From Lates calcarifer (taxonomy: Eukaryota > Chordata > Actinopteri > Centropomidae), in NCBI RefSeq assembly GCF_001640805.2, contig NC_066835.1, positions 1,729,269-1,793,268 on the forward strand: 64,000 nt of DNA, written 5' to 3'. This document shows, one piece after another, positions 38,101-48,829 of the stretch; position 1 is the stretch's first letter; each line of letters starts with the position of its first letter. Below the pieces are notes generated by a model. That model was not told the DNA's origin and made no database searches. It saw only the letters and a list, made by a program, of their open reading frames with translations. Position numbers and translations under genes: made by a program.

Positions 38101-41100
38101 TTGCCAAGCTGTTGTTCCCAGCGGTTGATTCCAACCTGCTCAAGTTCCTTTTTGATGACAACCAGAAAGTGGAGCCTGAGTGGTACATTCCCATCATTCC
38201 AATGGTGCTGGTAAACGGTGCTGAGGGCATAGGAACAGGCTGGGCATGTAAAATCCCCAACTATGACCCCCGAGAGATTGTCAACAACATCAACCGCATG
38301 CTTAACCACCAGGATCCCCTGCCAATGGTACGGTCTGAGAGCTTAAACCATGAACAAGAAACTATTATCTTATGCCATTTTTCACTTGTTTACAAACTTG
38401 GTTGATGGTTCCATGTGGTCTGCTTGACTGGGTGTGCATAGGTGAGAAATTTGTCTGTTGTTGAATATTTGCAGCTTTATATTAGTGTTTTCATTGTATC
38501 TGAAAGATTTTATCATATAATAAGCATATTTCAGAGACAATGAAATATTTAATCTTTATCAATAAACTTATGACAGATTCATCTGAATTCATTGTGCCAT
38601 CACAGCTCATATGATCAACAGTCACACAGAAAAACAACCAACGTGTGAGAGCCTTAAATAATAAATGAACAAATGATAGGATATTCACCATGGAAATTCA
38701 GTGAAATGAGGTTGATCAGACAACAAATGTACACTATAGGCTGGGTACATCCAATGTAGTATAATGAAATGAACTTAGCCTTCAGATCATTGGACCAAGC
38801 AACTAATGCACTGAATCTGAATAATTTAGTCTTGTGTCAATAAAATTTTGCCAACTATCCTTGTTCCTAAAATTTGATCACACTGTTGTGGAAACAAAAC
38901 CTGACCAAACTGCATCGACTGACAAGCATTTTGCCAGCACATAGATCAGCTGTAGCTTCCCTGATTGTTAATGGATATCCAAGGCTTGCTGCTTATAGTG
39001 GGGATGCAGGGGACTAAATTGTTGCATCAAAATTTGAGGCATTTGTTAAATTGTAGAATGAAATCATTCTCTCACTTTTTGTCCCTATGTAATGTTTGTC
39101 TCCATTCAGCTTCCCAGCTACAAAAACTTCAAAGGAGTCATCCATGAACTGGGTCAGAACCAGTACCTGGTCAGTGGAGAGGTGTCCGTCATTGATAAAA
39201 ACACCATTGAGATCACAGAGCTTCCTGTCCGCACATGGACACAGGTACACTTCAGCTTCTGTTCTTGTGGCACTTGTAATGTATTATATTGCAGTTTTTT
39301 TCAAGTGATATTTAATTTAACTGGTCCCTCAGGAAGAACTGAAATATAAAATAAAAAAAAGAATGTGCATTTACTGGAGTATTTAAATCTTGGTGGTTAT
39401 GTATTTGTTGTATTGCGAATAACTGTTTCTTTTCCCTTGGGTGCAGGCCTATAAGGAGTCTGTGCTAGAGCCCATGCTGCAGGGCAGTGACAAAACACCA
39501 GCTCTCATCAACGACTATAAGGAATATCACACAGATACCACAGTCAAATTTGTCGTCCGCATGTCTGAGGAGAAACTGGCCCAGGCTGAGGCAGTTGGCC
39601 TCCACAAAGTGTTCAAGCTGCAGTCCAGCCTCACCTGCAACTCCATGGTAATCTGTTCTACCTACAAACCATGTCAAGTGTTTTTTTCCTCCTGATTTGC
39701 AATACAGATGAGTAGTGATGTGTAGTGAACTGATTTTTAATCTACTCTATCCTCAGGTTCTGTTTGACCACATGGGTTGTCTGAAGAGGTACGATTCAGT
39801 CCAAGATATCCTCAGGGAGTTCTTTGAGCTCCGCCTGCACTACTACAAACTGAGGAAGGACTGGTTACTGGGCAGTCTGGGAGCAGAGGCAGCCAAACTG
39901 TCCAACCAGGCTCGCTTTGTACTGGAGAAGATTGAAGGAAAAATTTCAATTGGTAAAGATTCAGAAAATACTTAAACAATTCAGTACCAAATATCAGCGC
40001 CTTATGGAACATTAAATGATTTTTTTGAGTATGTTTTCTTTCCTAACCCATATTTTTATCCTAACAGAGAACAAATCAAAACGGGAACTGATCCGCATGC
40101 TGGTCCAGAAAGGCTATGAATCTGATCCGGTGGCAGCCTGGACCAAAGCTCAGGAAAAGGTACTGTGGGATTTACATCTACATACAGAAACAACCTGACT
40201 TCCAAAAGTAAAACTGTCCATGAAAAGGATTAGGCTTTATAGTAATCTTTGCAATAACTATTAACAAACACAAAAGGGAGATGACTCTTGCATCACTCAA
40301 AGGGTTTTACATGACCACATGTAAATACACATTAATCACAGTAGAAGGTGAAGACAACAGAATGAGATCGTCTCTGTTATATCATTTTTCTTGTTTTTCT
40401 CTGCCAGGCTCTGGAAGAAGATTACCGTGATGGAAATGAAAGCGACAGCTCAGTGGATTCTGGATCTTCTTCAGGGCCAAACTTCAACTACATCCTCAAT
40501 ATGCCTCTGTGGTGCCTGACTAAAGAAAAGGTGGAGGAGTTGCTCAAACAGAGGGACCAAAAGGTATTAATCATCATCATTCTGTTAATCACAGCATTTT
40601 CCTATTCATTCACAAGACACCCATCCTGGAGACACTTGATTAATGATTTGTATTTATTCATTTATCAGGGTACACCCAAATGGGAATCAGTCCCTGTCTC
40701 ACTATGATCCAGGACCACAGTTCAGATTGTATTGATTAACAAGTGAATGTGTGCTAATGTGCAGAGAGGTGAACTGAATGATCTCCAGAGAAAAACCCCC
40801 GAGGATCTGTGGAAGGAGGACTTGGCAGTCTTCATTGAAGAGCTGGATGTAAGTTTTGTGTTTAATGTCCAGAACACACTGCCTGTGTTGCATGTGCATA
40901 ACAACGACCTTGTTGAACTGCTGTGACCAGTGTGTGTGTGTGCGTGTGCGTGCATCTCCACACCACTAGTCTGTCTGCTGTGGTGCTTCTACTGCCAGCT
41001 TTAGTCTTCTACACTGCGTTTGCCTCTGATAATGACCATTAATAATACAGTGTTTGATTTCACTTTATTACAAATTCAGTTTATTCTTGTTCAGAGCATT

Positions 41101-44100
41101 GTACTACTGGAATTAGTGTTGTGGAAATGTAAATTATACTGACTTAATCATACAAGCTTTTTGGGTACAGGTAATTCAAATGTCACTCAAGAATTTCTGT
41201 ATTGTCTGTCAGAATGTGGAGGCCCAGGAGCGAGAGGAGCAGAATTTAGGAAGGGCCATCAAACTGGTGAAAGGTAAAGTGGGCAAACCTAAAGTGAAGA
41301 AGATGAACCTGGAAGAGACCCTGCCCTCACCCTTTGGCCGTAGGGTGGAGCCTCCAACTCAACCAATCAAATCTGATGCTGCCAAGAAACTGACCAAAAA
41401 GAAGAAGGTAACAACTGCTGATGTAATTCTGAAATGAAATGAGTAATATCAGGATATCACAGTTTGTTACAAGTTGTGTTTTTCTCTCAGGGTGACGCAG
41501 ATTCATCGGTGAAGTTGGAGTTTGATGATAATGGTTTGGGTGGAGAGGGAGGAACTGGAGAAAATTCTGTAGCCAAACCAAAGACTCCACGTGTCAAGAA
41601 AGAGAAGAAAGAGCCTGGTCAGCACTTTGTTCTAAACTAAAAGTGTCATTTATTTCATCTATCATGTTGAAATGATTACCTCAATGTTTTTACTTTTTTT
41701 TTTTTTTTTTTTTAGCAATTATTACTGATTCAATTCAGATGTGTTAAATTAAAAGGCCAAATGAGGAAATGTTATCAATATTACTTGGTTGCAAACTTTT
41801 TGAGGTCAAACTTTTTCAGGGTTTAGGTAAACTAATGTTTGTCAGTCAGTATGTTTTTAAGAAATTACAGGTTTGGATTTGTTGTATCAGCATATAAATG
41901 ATTAATCACTGCAGACAGATATTTGTCAACCACAACTTTCCAGACATGATACAGTGTTGGCTCTCCTGTGTATACTGTTTTGGTCTGGTTTGAAAATAGC
42001 TAGTACCTCAGGCCTCTTTGATGCTTTGCAGTGCAGTGAGAAAACTCTAATCCATTATTGAACAAGGAGCTCCTCAGTCCTAAGTGAGAATACTGACAGT
42101 TAACAGTCTGGTACTCTTGTGTACTGTGTTACAGGAGCTCCTAGAGTTAGAAAACCTCCAGGAACCCCCAAAGGTACCCCTGCTAAGAAGGTGAAGAAGA
42201 GAAACCCCTGGTCTGACGATGAGTCCAAGTCAGAGAGTGACCTGGAGAACAGTGAGCCTCTCATCATCCCCAGAGAGACTAAGTCCCAGAGAGCATCAGG
42301 TACGATCTGGCTATCATTAAATTTAGTAAACAGCCGTAACAGTTAGTGAATTAATTGAGTTGTCAATTGGCAGAACATTAATTGGGAACTGTTTTGATAT
42401 TTGTCAACTATTTTGATAATTTAATAACTGTCATTTAAAGCAGAAATGTCAGACATTCTCTGGTTTTGGTTCCTATAAATATTTTATAAATATATTTGAT
42501 TCTTTGTCATACACAAAAATAAACTCAGTATCGTTGGGGTTGTGGCTGTTGGTTGGAAAAAACAGTTATCTAGAGACATAACTTTGGACTGAAGAAAAAA
42601 ATTTGCAGATAAAGCAATATTCAAATAAGTAGCCCTAATTTCATATGGGTATTGACTGTCATCCTTAGCACCATCATCTTGCCAGTTTATGTACAGTGGT
42701 GTTGCTTTTGGCAGCTATTTTCAGTCTTAAAGGGCAAATCGGGTGATGTTCTGTATTTTTCCTTTTGTCAACAAATCTCCCTAAAAACACCATCATAAAG
42801 CTTATTCCTCTGTGCCATAGAACACTATTATTGTTTAAAAAAATATTAAGACACATCAGTGAGACTTACAGTTGTGCATATCATTACCATGAACACACAC
42901 AATGAGGTTTATTTTGACTCAACCGTACTCATACTGTCACTACAGCACAAAATGCTGATTAATCCACCACTGAAAATAATCCCCAACAAATTCACTATTT
43001 CCTCCTTTCTAAAGATTTGTGTCTTCAGCAGGAACCATTTGTCAGAAATGACTGAGAAACAGACTAACACAATACTGGTTTTGGCCAGTTTCTCATTTTC
43101 CCTATCATCGACACTTTATTTTGATAAATACAGTTGCAGTTTATATCAGTCATCCCTATAGAAGATAAATGATTACATTGACCAACATCTCCTTCAGTGT
43201 ACATATAGTATGTAAGTTTTGTATGAATATGAGTATGTTTAAATTCTTTGATATGACCCACTGTCAGAATCAGGTAGCTGATTAGGGTGACTGGTAGCAT
43301 TTCATTTCATTCCACAGTAAGCTCCTTCACTTCAGACTGCCTGGGGCCAAAAATAACTTGGTCAGCTCAGTCTAGGTTACCTCTGGCTGATTATCCTCTG
43401 TCGGCTTAAAGTGTTTGAGAGTGTAGTGTGATGCAACCCAGTTGAAACAGGAATAATGATTATGTAAAGCATCAGAATCCACAGCAATAATAATGTGGTT
43501 TGACACAGACTCTGCTCTTGTCTTTCAGCTTCCAAGCCAAAATATACATTTGACTTCTCAGAAGAGGAGGATGCAGAGGAAGAAGAGAATGGAGATGATG
43601 ATGTGACTTCTTCTCCAATGAGGTCATTCAGAGATGACATTGCTGCGTCTGAAACCAAGGACCGCTACAGTGACCATAATGATGATGACGACGACGATGA
43701 TGACAACGAAGTCTCATACTCTCCTCCCAAACAAAAGACAACGTAAGACTACAATCACAATTCAGAGGCTCATTTGAACGCAAAAAACAAAGAAGTTAAA
43801 TAGGAATGGGTACAGTGTATTGAAATGGACTGTTATATTATATTGAGGTGAACTTGAGGTGTCTCAGTGTATGCGGTTTTAAGTCCAGCCTGAGATCTTT
43901 GTTGTGTGTCAGCCCCCCTTTCTTTCCCTGATATCCTGTCACCTCTCCTCTGTCTGCTGTCTGTTAAAGGCAAAAAACATTTTTTTGTTTTTAGTTTTGC
44001 TCTTTGAAAAATGTAATATGATGCTTCTGCTTCTTTGAAGGTCTGCACCTGCAGCTAAAAAGAAGGAGACAACCAGCATCTTCTCATCCAAGTCAGCCTT

Positions 44101-47100
44101 CTCAGAAAAAAGCAATGACAGTGGTGAGTACAAGCTCTGAGTCACTGTGCAGTCACACCCACCTGTGCTACCAGTGCTAACCTTTTGTTTTTGTACCTTT
44201 TTCATTAAATTACATTGCATGATTGGCTTTAAAATATAAATTAATTCAAATTTAAAATGGTTTTACTTTTGTTATTTCAATTCATCACTTGTGTGTCTGC
44301 CTGTCATCTAATAGTTCATTTGATTCCTGCTTTTACATTTAATTTTCAAATCATGTTTACTTTAATTCAAAGATGGCTACCCAAGTTTTAAAGATGTGTA
44401 AACAATATGCCACCTTAAAGTTAACAGCGATCTGAGTTTTTAAAAAAATGAAATAAAATTACTCAACAGATTACCTTTTGAATTAAGTCCAAAAAGACAA
44501 AAGGAGCTCTGATTGTCCAACTGTCATGACAGCAAGAGTCCAAGAGGAGTTAGCTCCCTCTGTTGCTACAGTGTCTTAAAAAGTATTCATACCCCTTTGC
44601 TCATTGTACACGTTACTGTGTTGTAGGTTTTGTTTTAAATGTATAAAATTGCCATTTTGCCCATCAGTCTCCTCAGTATCCCATAAACTGAAATCATGGT
44701 TTTACAAAGTTTCACAAAAATCTCTCATTTTCAAAAGTATCCAGACCCTTAATTGAGTGCTCTGTAGAAGCCCATTTGGCAGGAATTACAGCTTTGAGTC
44801 TCTTAGATGAGTCTCTACAAGCTTTGCACACTTGGTTTTGGGCAGTTTACTCCATTCTTTCTGGCAGCTCCTCGCAAATCAGACTGGATGGGAAGGATAT
44901 CTGTGTACTGTCATCGACAGGTCTCTCCACAGATGTTCCGTGGGGTTTAAGTCTTGGTTTGGCTCAGCCACTCAAGGACGGTCACATAGTTGTTTGTAAG
45001 TCGCTACAGTCTTCTCTTGGCTGTGTGCTTTGGGTAATTGTCAAGCTGAAAGGTGAACTGTTTCTCCAGACTCACGTCGCCTGCCTTCTAGAGATTTCTT
45101 CACCTCTCTGCATGCGGCTTCATTTATCCATCCCTCAATTCTGATTAGACTCGCTGTCCCTCACACTGAGAAACTCTTCCATAGCATGATGCTACCATCA
45201 CACTTTACTGTAGGGATGGTATTATCAAGGTTATGAGTGGAGCCTGGTGTCTGCCAGACATAGTGCTTGAAGTTCTGCCCAAAGGGTCTTTTTGCTCAGG
45301 TTCTCATAGTCCTGTAAATGCTGGCTGACAAACTCCAAGCAGCCTGTTTATGACTAGCCACTGTACCATAAAGGCCTGATTGATTGAGTGCTGCTGAAAT
45401 GGTCATTCTTTGGGCAGATTCTCCTATCTCTATGCAGGATCTATGCTTCATCACAATTTCATCAAAGCAGTCTACAGAGATGTGTTGGGCCTCGGATAAT
45501 ATGGCTTGGTTTTTGTCTTGACTTGCAGTGTCAACTGTGGGACTTTATATTACATAGTTGTGTGCCATCTAAGCTATGACACATTTTAAGAATAAAGCCA
45601 ACAGGATCCACCTGACCACAATTCATAGGGTCTGAATAGTTTTGTATATAAAAGATTTAAATTTTAATAAAATACAGTTTTGCTTTGTCATTATGGGGTG
45701 TTGAGCTTAGATGGATGAGAGTAAGTAAATTATTGTTATTTTTTTATTTTAGCATAAGACTGCAACATTACAAAACATGAAAAAGTGAAGGCATCTGTAT
45801 ACTTTCTGAATGCACGTATGCTGACCTCTTGTACTCTCCCAATAAACTGGCCATAGAAGCCATAATTATATTAAAAAAAGTTCTGCAGTAAATCAAAGAA
45901 AATTTTGAAGCAAATGTAAAACTACATCTTATGTGCACAATGTTGAGGGTAAACATCATATTTACATCAAGTCTGCACACCATCACTGGCTAGGATAAGA
46001 GAATGTGCAGGTTTGGATGATGACTTAGACTTTATTGTCATTCAGCATTGTTCACTATACAGTGGACAAACAGAACAAAATTCTGTTTCAGTTGTGCCAA
46101 CAGCTGCAGATAATGTTCTCTACTAGCAGTTCAGTTAGTAAGGAATGTCCAGATGCAGAGTGATAGCTGCATGAGGTGGCAGCAAAGATTGAAGTTTGCT
46201 TTTTTTTTGTGTTGTAGACGGGTCCAAGTCTGACAGTGACGACGACAACGGCCCAGTGTTCTCCACTTACTCCAGCAGCTCGGCATTTGACAAATTATTG
46301 CCAGTAAAGAAAGGTAATGTTTAAATATGTCCAGCAGAGGGAGCTGTAATGCAGAGGAGGGGAAATTTTCCTTTCTGTGGATTCAATGATACTTGAAATA
46401 GATCTCATCAAAATATGTCTTTTATAAGTACATTATGTACAGTACTCATCATACAAAATGGAAGTGGTAAAAAGCTTCCAACATGATTTACTGTGGTAGA
46501 TAACTCACTTTGTAGGGGCTTCAAGTGAAACTATGAAGTCATGTGTAAAAAGTATTTAATGATCAGCTTTTTATTTCTAATTTTCAGCAGCTATGAAGCC
46601 CTCTGATGCAGCTCCCAAACCTAAGAAGCCACCAGCGCCAAAAGCAAAGAAACCAGATAAGTCCATCTGGGACTCTGACTCTGATACTGGGTCTAAGAAG
46701 CCAACACCAGCTCTTAAAGGTACACCGCAGATTCAAGATTATCCGACAAACAAATATCAGGGTTGTAATTGTGAGTTTTTAGTCACTTTTTGTCCTGGTT
46801 CATTTTGTGCAGGTAAAGGGCGGGGGAGGAAGAGGAAGGGCTCTGGCTCTGAAGATGAATACAGTCCAATGAAGAAAACAACAAAACCTGTCAGCAGAGT
46901 GAGTAGTGGTTTAAGATGGAAAATATATAAGCTGTTATTCTGTTACTCTGTACATTACTCTGCTTGTATGTTATGCACTTTGTTGTCTGATATTGCATTT
47001 GAAGGCATTTTATCTATACTTTTACATTGAAAATATCAAACAGATGAATTGTATTTGTTTATACTCTAAATTAAGAATCAGATAACCAAGAACAGATCAT

Positions 47101-48526
47101 TTTCATTATTTACACTAAGCTACCAAAATACCTTTTTATTTAATTTTTACATCAAGTATTCAAGAATCTGTCCATAATATCCAATAAAACATTTTAAATA
47201 TTTGAGAAATGATTGTAGGTCAAGTGGTTCACATTGGCAAAGGGACTCCCATTAAGATATATTTTCTAGTTTTGAAAAATATGATTTTATCCTCTGAGTA
47301 CTGAAAAGAATAACTCACAATATGAAATAACTAAATAAAATAACTACAATAGAATAAAGAGGTCTAAACACATGCTGAATAAAACATCAGCTGAAAAACA
47401 ACATTCAATCTAAAGTCTGAGGCAGTGGTGTCTCCATCTGAGATACAAGGCCCACAGAGCTTGTATCTCCACCAGCTGTCACCATGCAGGAGGTATGGTA
47501 AATAGATATGACATAGGTACCTATGATACTGTCTGTCAGTTGTTATTGAGGTTTGAATCCAATACAGATATTGATATTTGAGTATTTAGAAAATCTGTAC
47601 AGTATATCAGCCAATGTTGATTTTTGTACCATACATAAATATGTTTCATTAGCATCCGTTCAATTTGGCTGTCAAAGAACTGTGACCACCATATGCATTC
47701 AACAAGGCCCATTACAATGAAAAAAAAAACAACTTGTTAGTGCTCTCTGGTGGACAAACTATGTCATGGAGACACTGTCTTCATGATCTCAAACATATCT
47801 TGGTATTTTTTTCTTGAATCTCTTGTTACATATCAGCTTACATGTCAATTGCGATGCACTATATCTGCAACAAAATAGCACTGCCTACTATACTGACCTG
47901 ATTGATTGATTGCTCCAATTCTTCATTTCTGTGCCTTTTTCCAGTAGCTCACTCAAAGAAATATTGTGCAAACATGTTGTCTCCCTAACCCTTCCACAGT
48001 TTCATAAAGTATCCATACAGCCATAGCAGAAGTTTGCTTAGATCTGTAATCTGATTATATAATACCTGATAGTATAACAGTCACACAGGTCATTTTTCTG
48101 CATCATGAATACTTTTGACACTTACAGTGCATGCTTGTGTACTTTTACTTAATTGATATTTTATTATATATTAAAGAAGTATTTTTCTACTGGTGTATTG
48201 CTACTTCAGCTCAGATAAAGGTTCTGAGTACTTTCTTCACCATGCAATACACCATGGGTAATACTCCATGGGTATCTTACACAACACACAGTGTAGTGCA
48301 GTTTCAATGCTGTAACATTCTGAATGGTATCTTTAACAAAGTATTTAATGATCCTCCTTTGCAGAAGCCTCAGAAACCTCCATCTGATGATGAAGATGAC
48401 GACAGCAACAGCCTAAGTGTGATGAATACTTCATCCCGCGACCGGCCAGGCCGGGCCAAGAAGGAGGTGAAGTACTTCCACGAGTCAGACAACGAAGAAG
48501 ACGACGACGACAACATGTTCGATTAA
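23379..48526 (+). CDS. TOP2B: DNA topoisomerase II beta (36 exons, complete)
   Basis: Exons: 23379-23420, 26186-26410, 27301-27391, 28982-29045, 29957-30102, 30201-30298, 30769-30981, 31177-31350, 31467-31568, 31662-31799, 31900-32038, 32462-32619, 34975-35100, 35192-35302, 35641-35746, 35870-35979, 36491-36583, 36907-37021, 37176-37297, 37714-37862, 38096-38327, 39110-39244, 39447-39647, 39757-39952, 40068-40159, 40408-40563, 40765-40848, 41213-41407, 41491-41617, 42135-42299, 43529-43742, 44041-44123, 46218-46313, 46588-46719, 46813-46898, 48365-48526. Phases agree throughout, giving 1,625 residues (human about 1,621-1,626). The nuclear enzyme passes one duplex through a transient double-strand break using ATP, with roles in transcription and neuronal gene expression. 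Visible motifs are the GHKL ATPase (NNGKGIP 150-156, GRNGYGAK 191-198), the QTK loop (406-408), TOPRIM (Glu491, Asp571/573/575), the Arg834-Tyr835 cleavage pair and an acidic/basic C-terminal tail. Beta rather than alpha is called from its NGLY1/RARB neighbours and the C-terminal EVKYF motif. Confidence 0.97.
23421..26185 (+). other. TOP2B intron 1
   Basis: A 2.8-kb intron with donor GGATG|gtaagt and acceptor ttctcgcag. The 5' part (to about 24,000) is of higher GC content and continues the promoter-like region. The 3' part is occupied by the Tc1-like element at 24,998-25,852. Confidence 0.85.
24998..25852 (+). mobile_element. Tc1-like transposon relic in TOP2B intron 1
   Basis: The left end, TACAGTGGCTTCACAAATTC, and the right end, TTTCTGAAGCTACTGT, are inverted copies starting CAGT at TA-type borders. 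This is typical of Tc1/mariner elements. Between them the plus strand decodes [18 protein letters not shown], a conserved transposase segment near the second catalytic Asp region. The copy is shortened to about 850 bp and many stops interrupt it, so it cannot encode a working enzyme. It is in the same direction as TOP2B. Confidence 0.85.
26411..28981 (+). other. TOP2B introns 2 and 3
   Basis: Intron 2 (26,411-27,300) and intron 3 (27,392-28,981) flank the 91-bp exon 3. Both are AT-rich with clear acceptor pyrimidine tracts (ttttatttttgcctttcag; ggtttttttttttgccttgccag). No other exon, RNA gene or transposon was recognised. Confidence 0.65.
29094..29183 (+). repeat. TA/TG microsatellite with complementary CA/TA arm
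   Basis: A (TA) tract at 29,094-29,122 runs into a (TG) tract to 29,153. About 10 bp later comes TATACACACACACACATATA. The second block is the reverse complement of the TA/TG junction, so the DNA or the pre-mRNA could fold into a hairpin. It lies about 50 bp after the exon 4 donor in TOP2B intron 4 (29,046-29,956). Confidence 0.85.
32620..34974 (+). other. TOP2B intron 12
   Basis: A 2.36-kb intron from donor AAGCAG|gtatga to acceptor tcaacag|ATCATG. The 3' half contains a Tc-type transposon remnant; nothing is recognised in the 5' half. Confidence 0.8.
34080..34870 (+). mobile_element. Tc/mariner-type relic in TOP2B intron 12
   Basis: The plus strand resembles the 3' half of a Tc1-family transposase gene. 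TGGACAGATGAAGTCAAAAT corresponds to the WTDE(V/T)K region, and ATTGAAAATCAATG with AGATCTTAAA to the IENxWxxLK region. GCTGGCTACAAAAAGTGTTT and GGGTTACTAAGTGCTGAC form the C-terminal end. Several stops and frame changes break it. Terminal repeats were not identified, so the limits are approximate. Confidence 0.6.
35980..36490 (+). other. TOP2B intron 16
   Basis: AT-rich intron with a run of A's near 36,096-36,109 and nothing recognisable. The exon 16 donor reads CTCTG|gttagt and the exon 17 acceptor ttgtttcag. Confidence 0.6.
38328..39109 (+). other. TOP2B intron 21
   Basis: AT-rich intron of 782 bp between CCAATG|gtacgg and tccattcag|CTTCCC. No supported feature. Confidence 0.6.
41618..43528 (+). 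other. TOP2B introns 29 and 30
   Basis: The introns flank exon 30 (42,135-42,299). A run of about 20 T's lies near 41,694-41,715 in intron 29. Intron 30 (42,300-43,528) has no recognised element. Confidence 0.6.
43675..43710 (+). repeat. Asp-codon repeat in TOP2B exon 31
   Basis: A (GAT/GAC)n trinucleotide tract encodes [10 protein letters not shown] in the acidic C-terminal tail. Mixed GAT and GAC codons suggest an old, stabilised repeat rather than a pure expandable one. Acidic runs at this position are also present in human TOP2B. Confidence 0.85.
44567..45820 (-). mobile_element. Tc1-like transposon relic in TOP2B intron 32
   Basis: Nearly a full-length unit with transposase on the minus strand, antisense to TOP2B. 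Plus-strand landmarks appear in the expected order: TACAGTGTCTTAAAAAGTAT, GCAGGAATTACAGCTTTGAG, GCACACTTGGTTTTGGGCAG, GGCTCAGCCACTCAAGGAC, CATAGCATGATGCTACCATC and CAGTGTCAACTGTGGGACTT. The right end is ATACTTTCTGAATGCAC. Numerous indels and stops inactivate it. The two ends differ more than intact Tc1 terminal repeats would. Confidence 0.85.
46020..46110. repeat. Possible LINE 3'-end fragment
   Basis: GACTTTATTGTCATTCAGC followed by GAACAAAATTCTGTTTCAG resembles the tail shared by several fish LINE families. It is short, identified by motif memory only, and its borders are unknown. Confidence 0.35.
46899..48364 (+). other. TOP2B intron 35
   Basis: A 1.47-kb AT-rich intron between CAGCAGA|gtgagt and cctttgcag|AAGCCT. 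No recognised transposon, RNA gene or additional exon. Confidence 0.6.
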
Positions 48527-48822
48527 AGCAAAGTTTGGTCACGTTCAAAAACACTGCTTGTATGGAAGTAAATCTCCTCCTTCTGTGTTCCCACAGACTT
48601 TTGTACATTTCCTGTTTCATTTAATTTTCATTAATGGTGATGTTCAATGATTTTTAATGTGTAGGTGTTTTACACTTTTTATTATACATATACAGGTTTT
48701 TTTTTAATGCTCATTGAAATGTTCTGTATTTGTCGGAAGTGGCTTTTAGATGTTTAGAACGCTGTGCTTTAGCACATTTTAATTGTTAAAATAATATGTA
48801 ACTTTTTGAACATGAAGTTGAA

Positions 48823-48828
48823 AGTAAA
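48823..48828 (+). terminator. Candidate TOP2B poly(A) signal (variant)
   Basis: AGTAAA, a known variant hexamer, lies 297 bp after the stop codon and is followed by a T-rich stretch. No canonical AATAAA occurs until 49,322-49,327, which is the alternative and would give a UTR of about 800 bp. The choice is unresolved from sequence alone. Confidence 0.35.
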
Positions 48829-48829
48829 C

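Larger units (their letters stand above)
35641..40159 (+). other. TOP2B: TOP2B winged-helix, tower and coiled-coil exons (15-25)
   Basis: The catalytic Tyr835 lies in [10 protein letters not shown] near the end of exon 20 (about 37,843-37,845), preceded by Arg834. Conserved flanks include [18 protein letters not shown] (exons 15-16, split by an intron), [12 protein letters not shown] (exons 18-19) and [18 protein letters not shown] (exon 21). No substitution of a known catalytic residue was seen. Confidence 0.92.
44124..46217 (+). other. TOP2B intron 32
   Basis: A 2.1-kb intron largely made up of the Tc1-like relic at 44,567-45,820. It also contains a fish retroelement-type fragment at about 46,020-46,110 with GACTTTATTGTCATTCAGC, a motif seen at LINE 3' ends. 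Confidence 0.75.
40408..48526 (+). other. TOP2B: TOP2B C-terminal tail exons (26-36)
   Basis: This is the fast-evolving regulatory tail. Recognisable vertebrate landmarks are NYILNMPLW and LTKEKVEEL (exon 26), [14 protein letters not shown] (27), [10 protein letters not shown] (28) and [19 protein letters not shown] (30, nuclear localisation and phosphorylation region). Others are [11 protein letters not shown] with an Asp-rich repeat (31) and the acidic end [11 protein letters not shown]...NMFD (36). Exons 32-34 are Ser/Lys rich and aligned mainly by phase, so individual small exons could have alternative ends. Confidence 0.85.

Noticed and set aside
23379..48526. TOP2A instead of TOP2B
   Set aside because: The core is shared by both, but NGLY1 upstream, RARB downstream and the C-terminal [11 protein letters not shown] ending fit beta.
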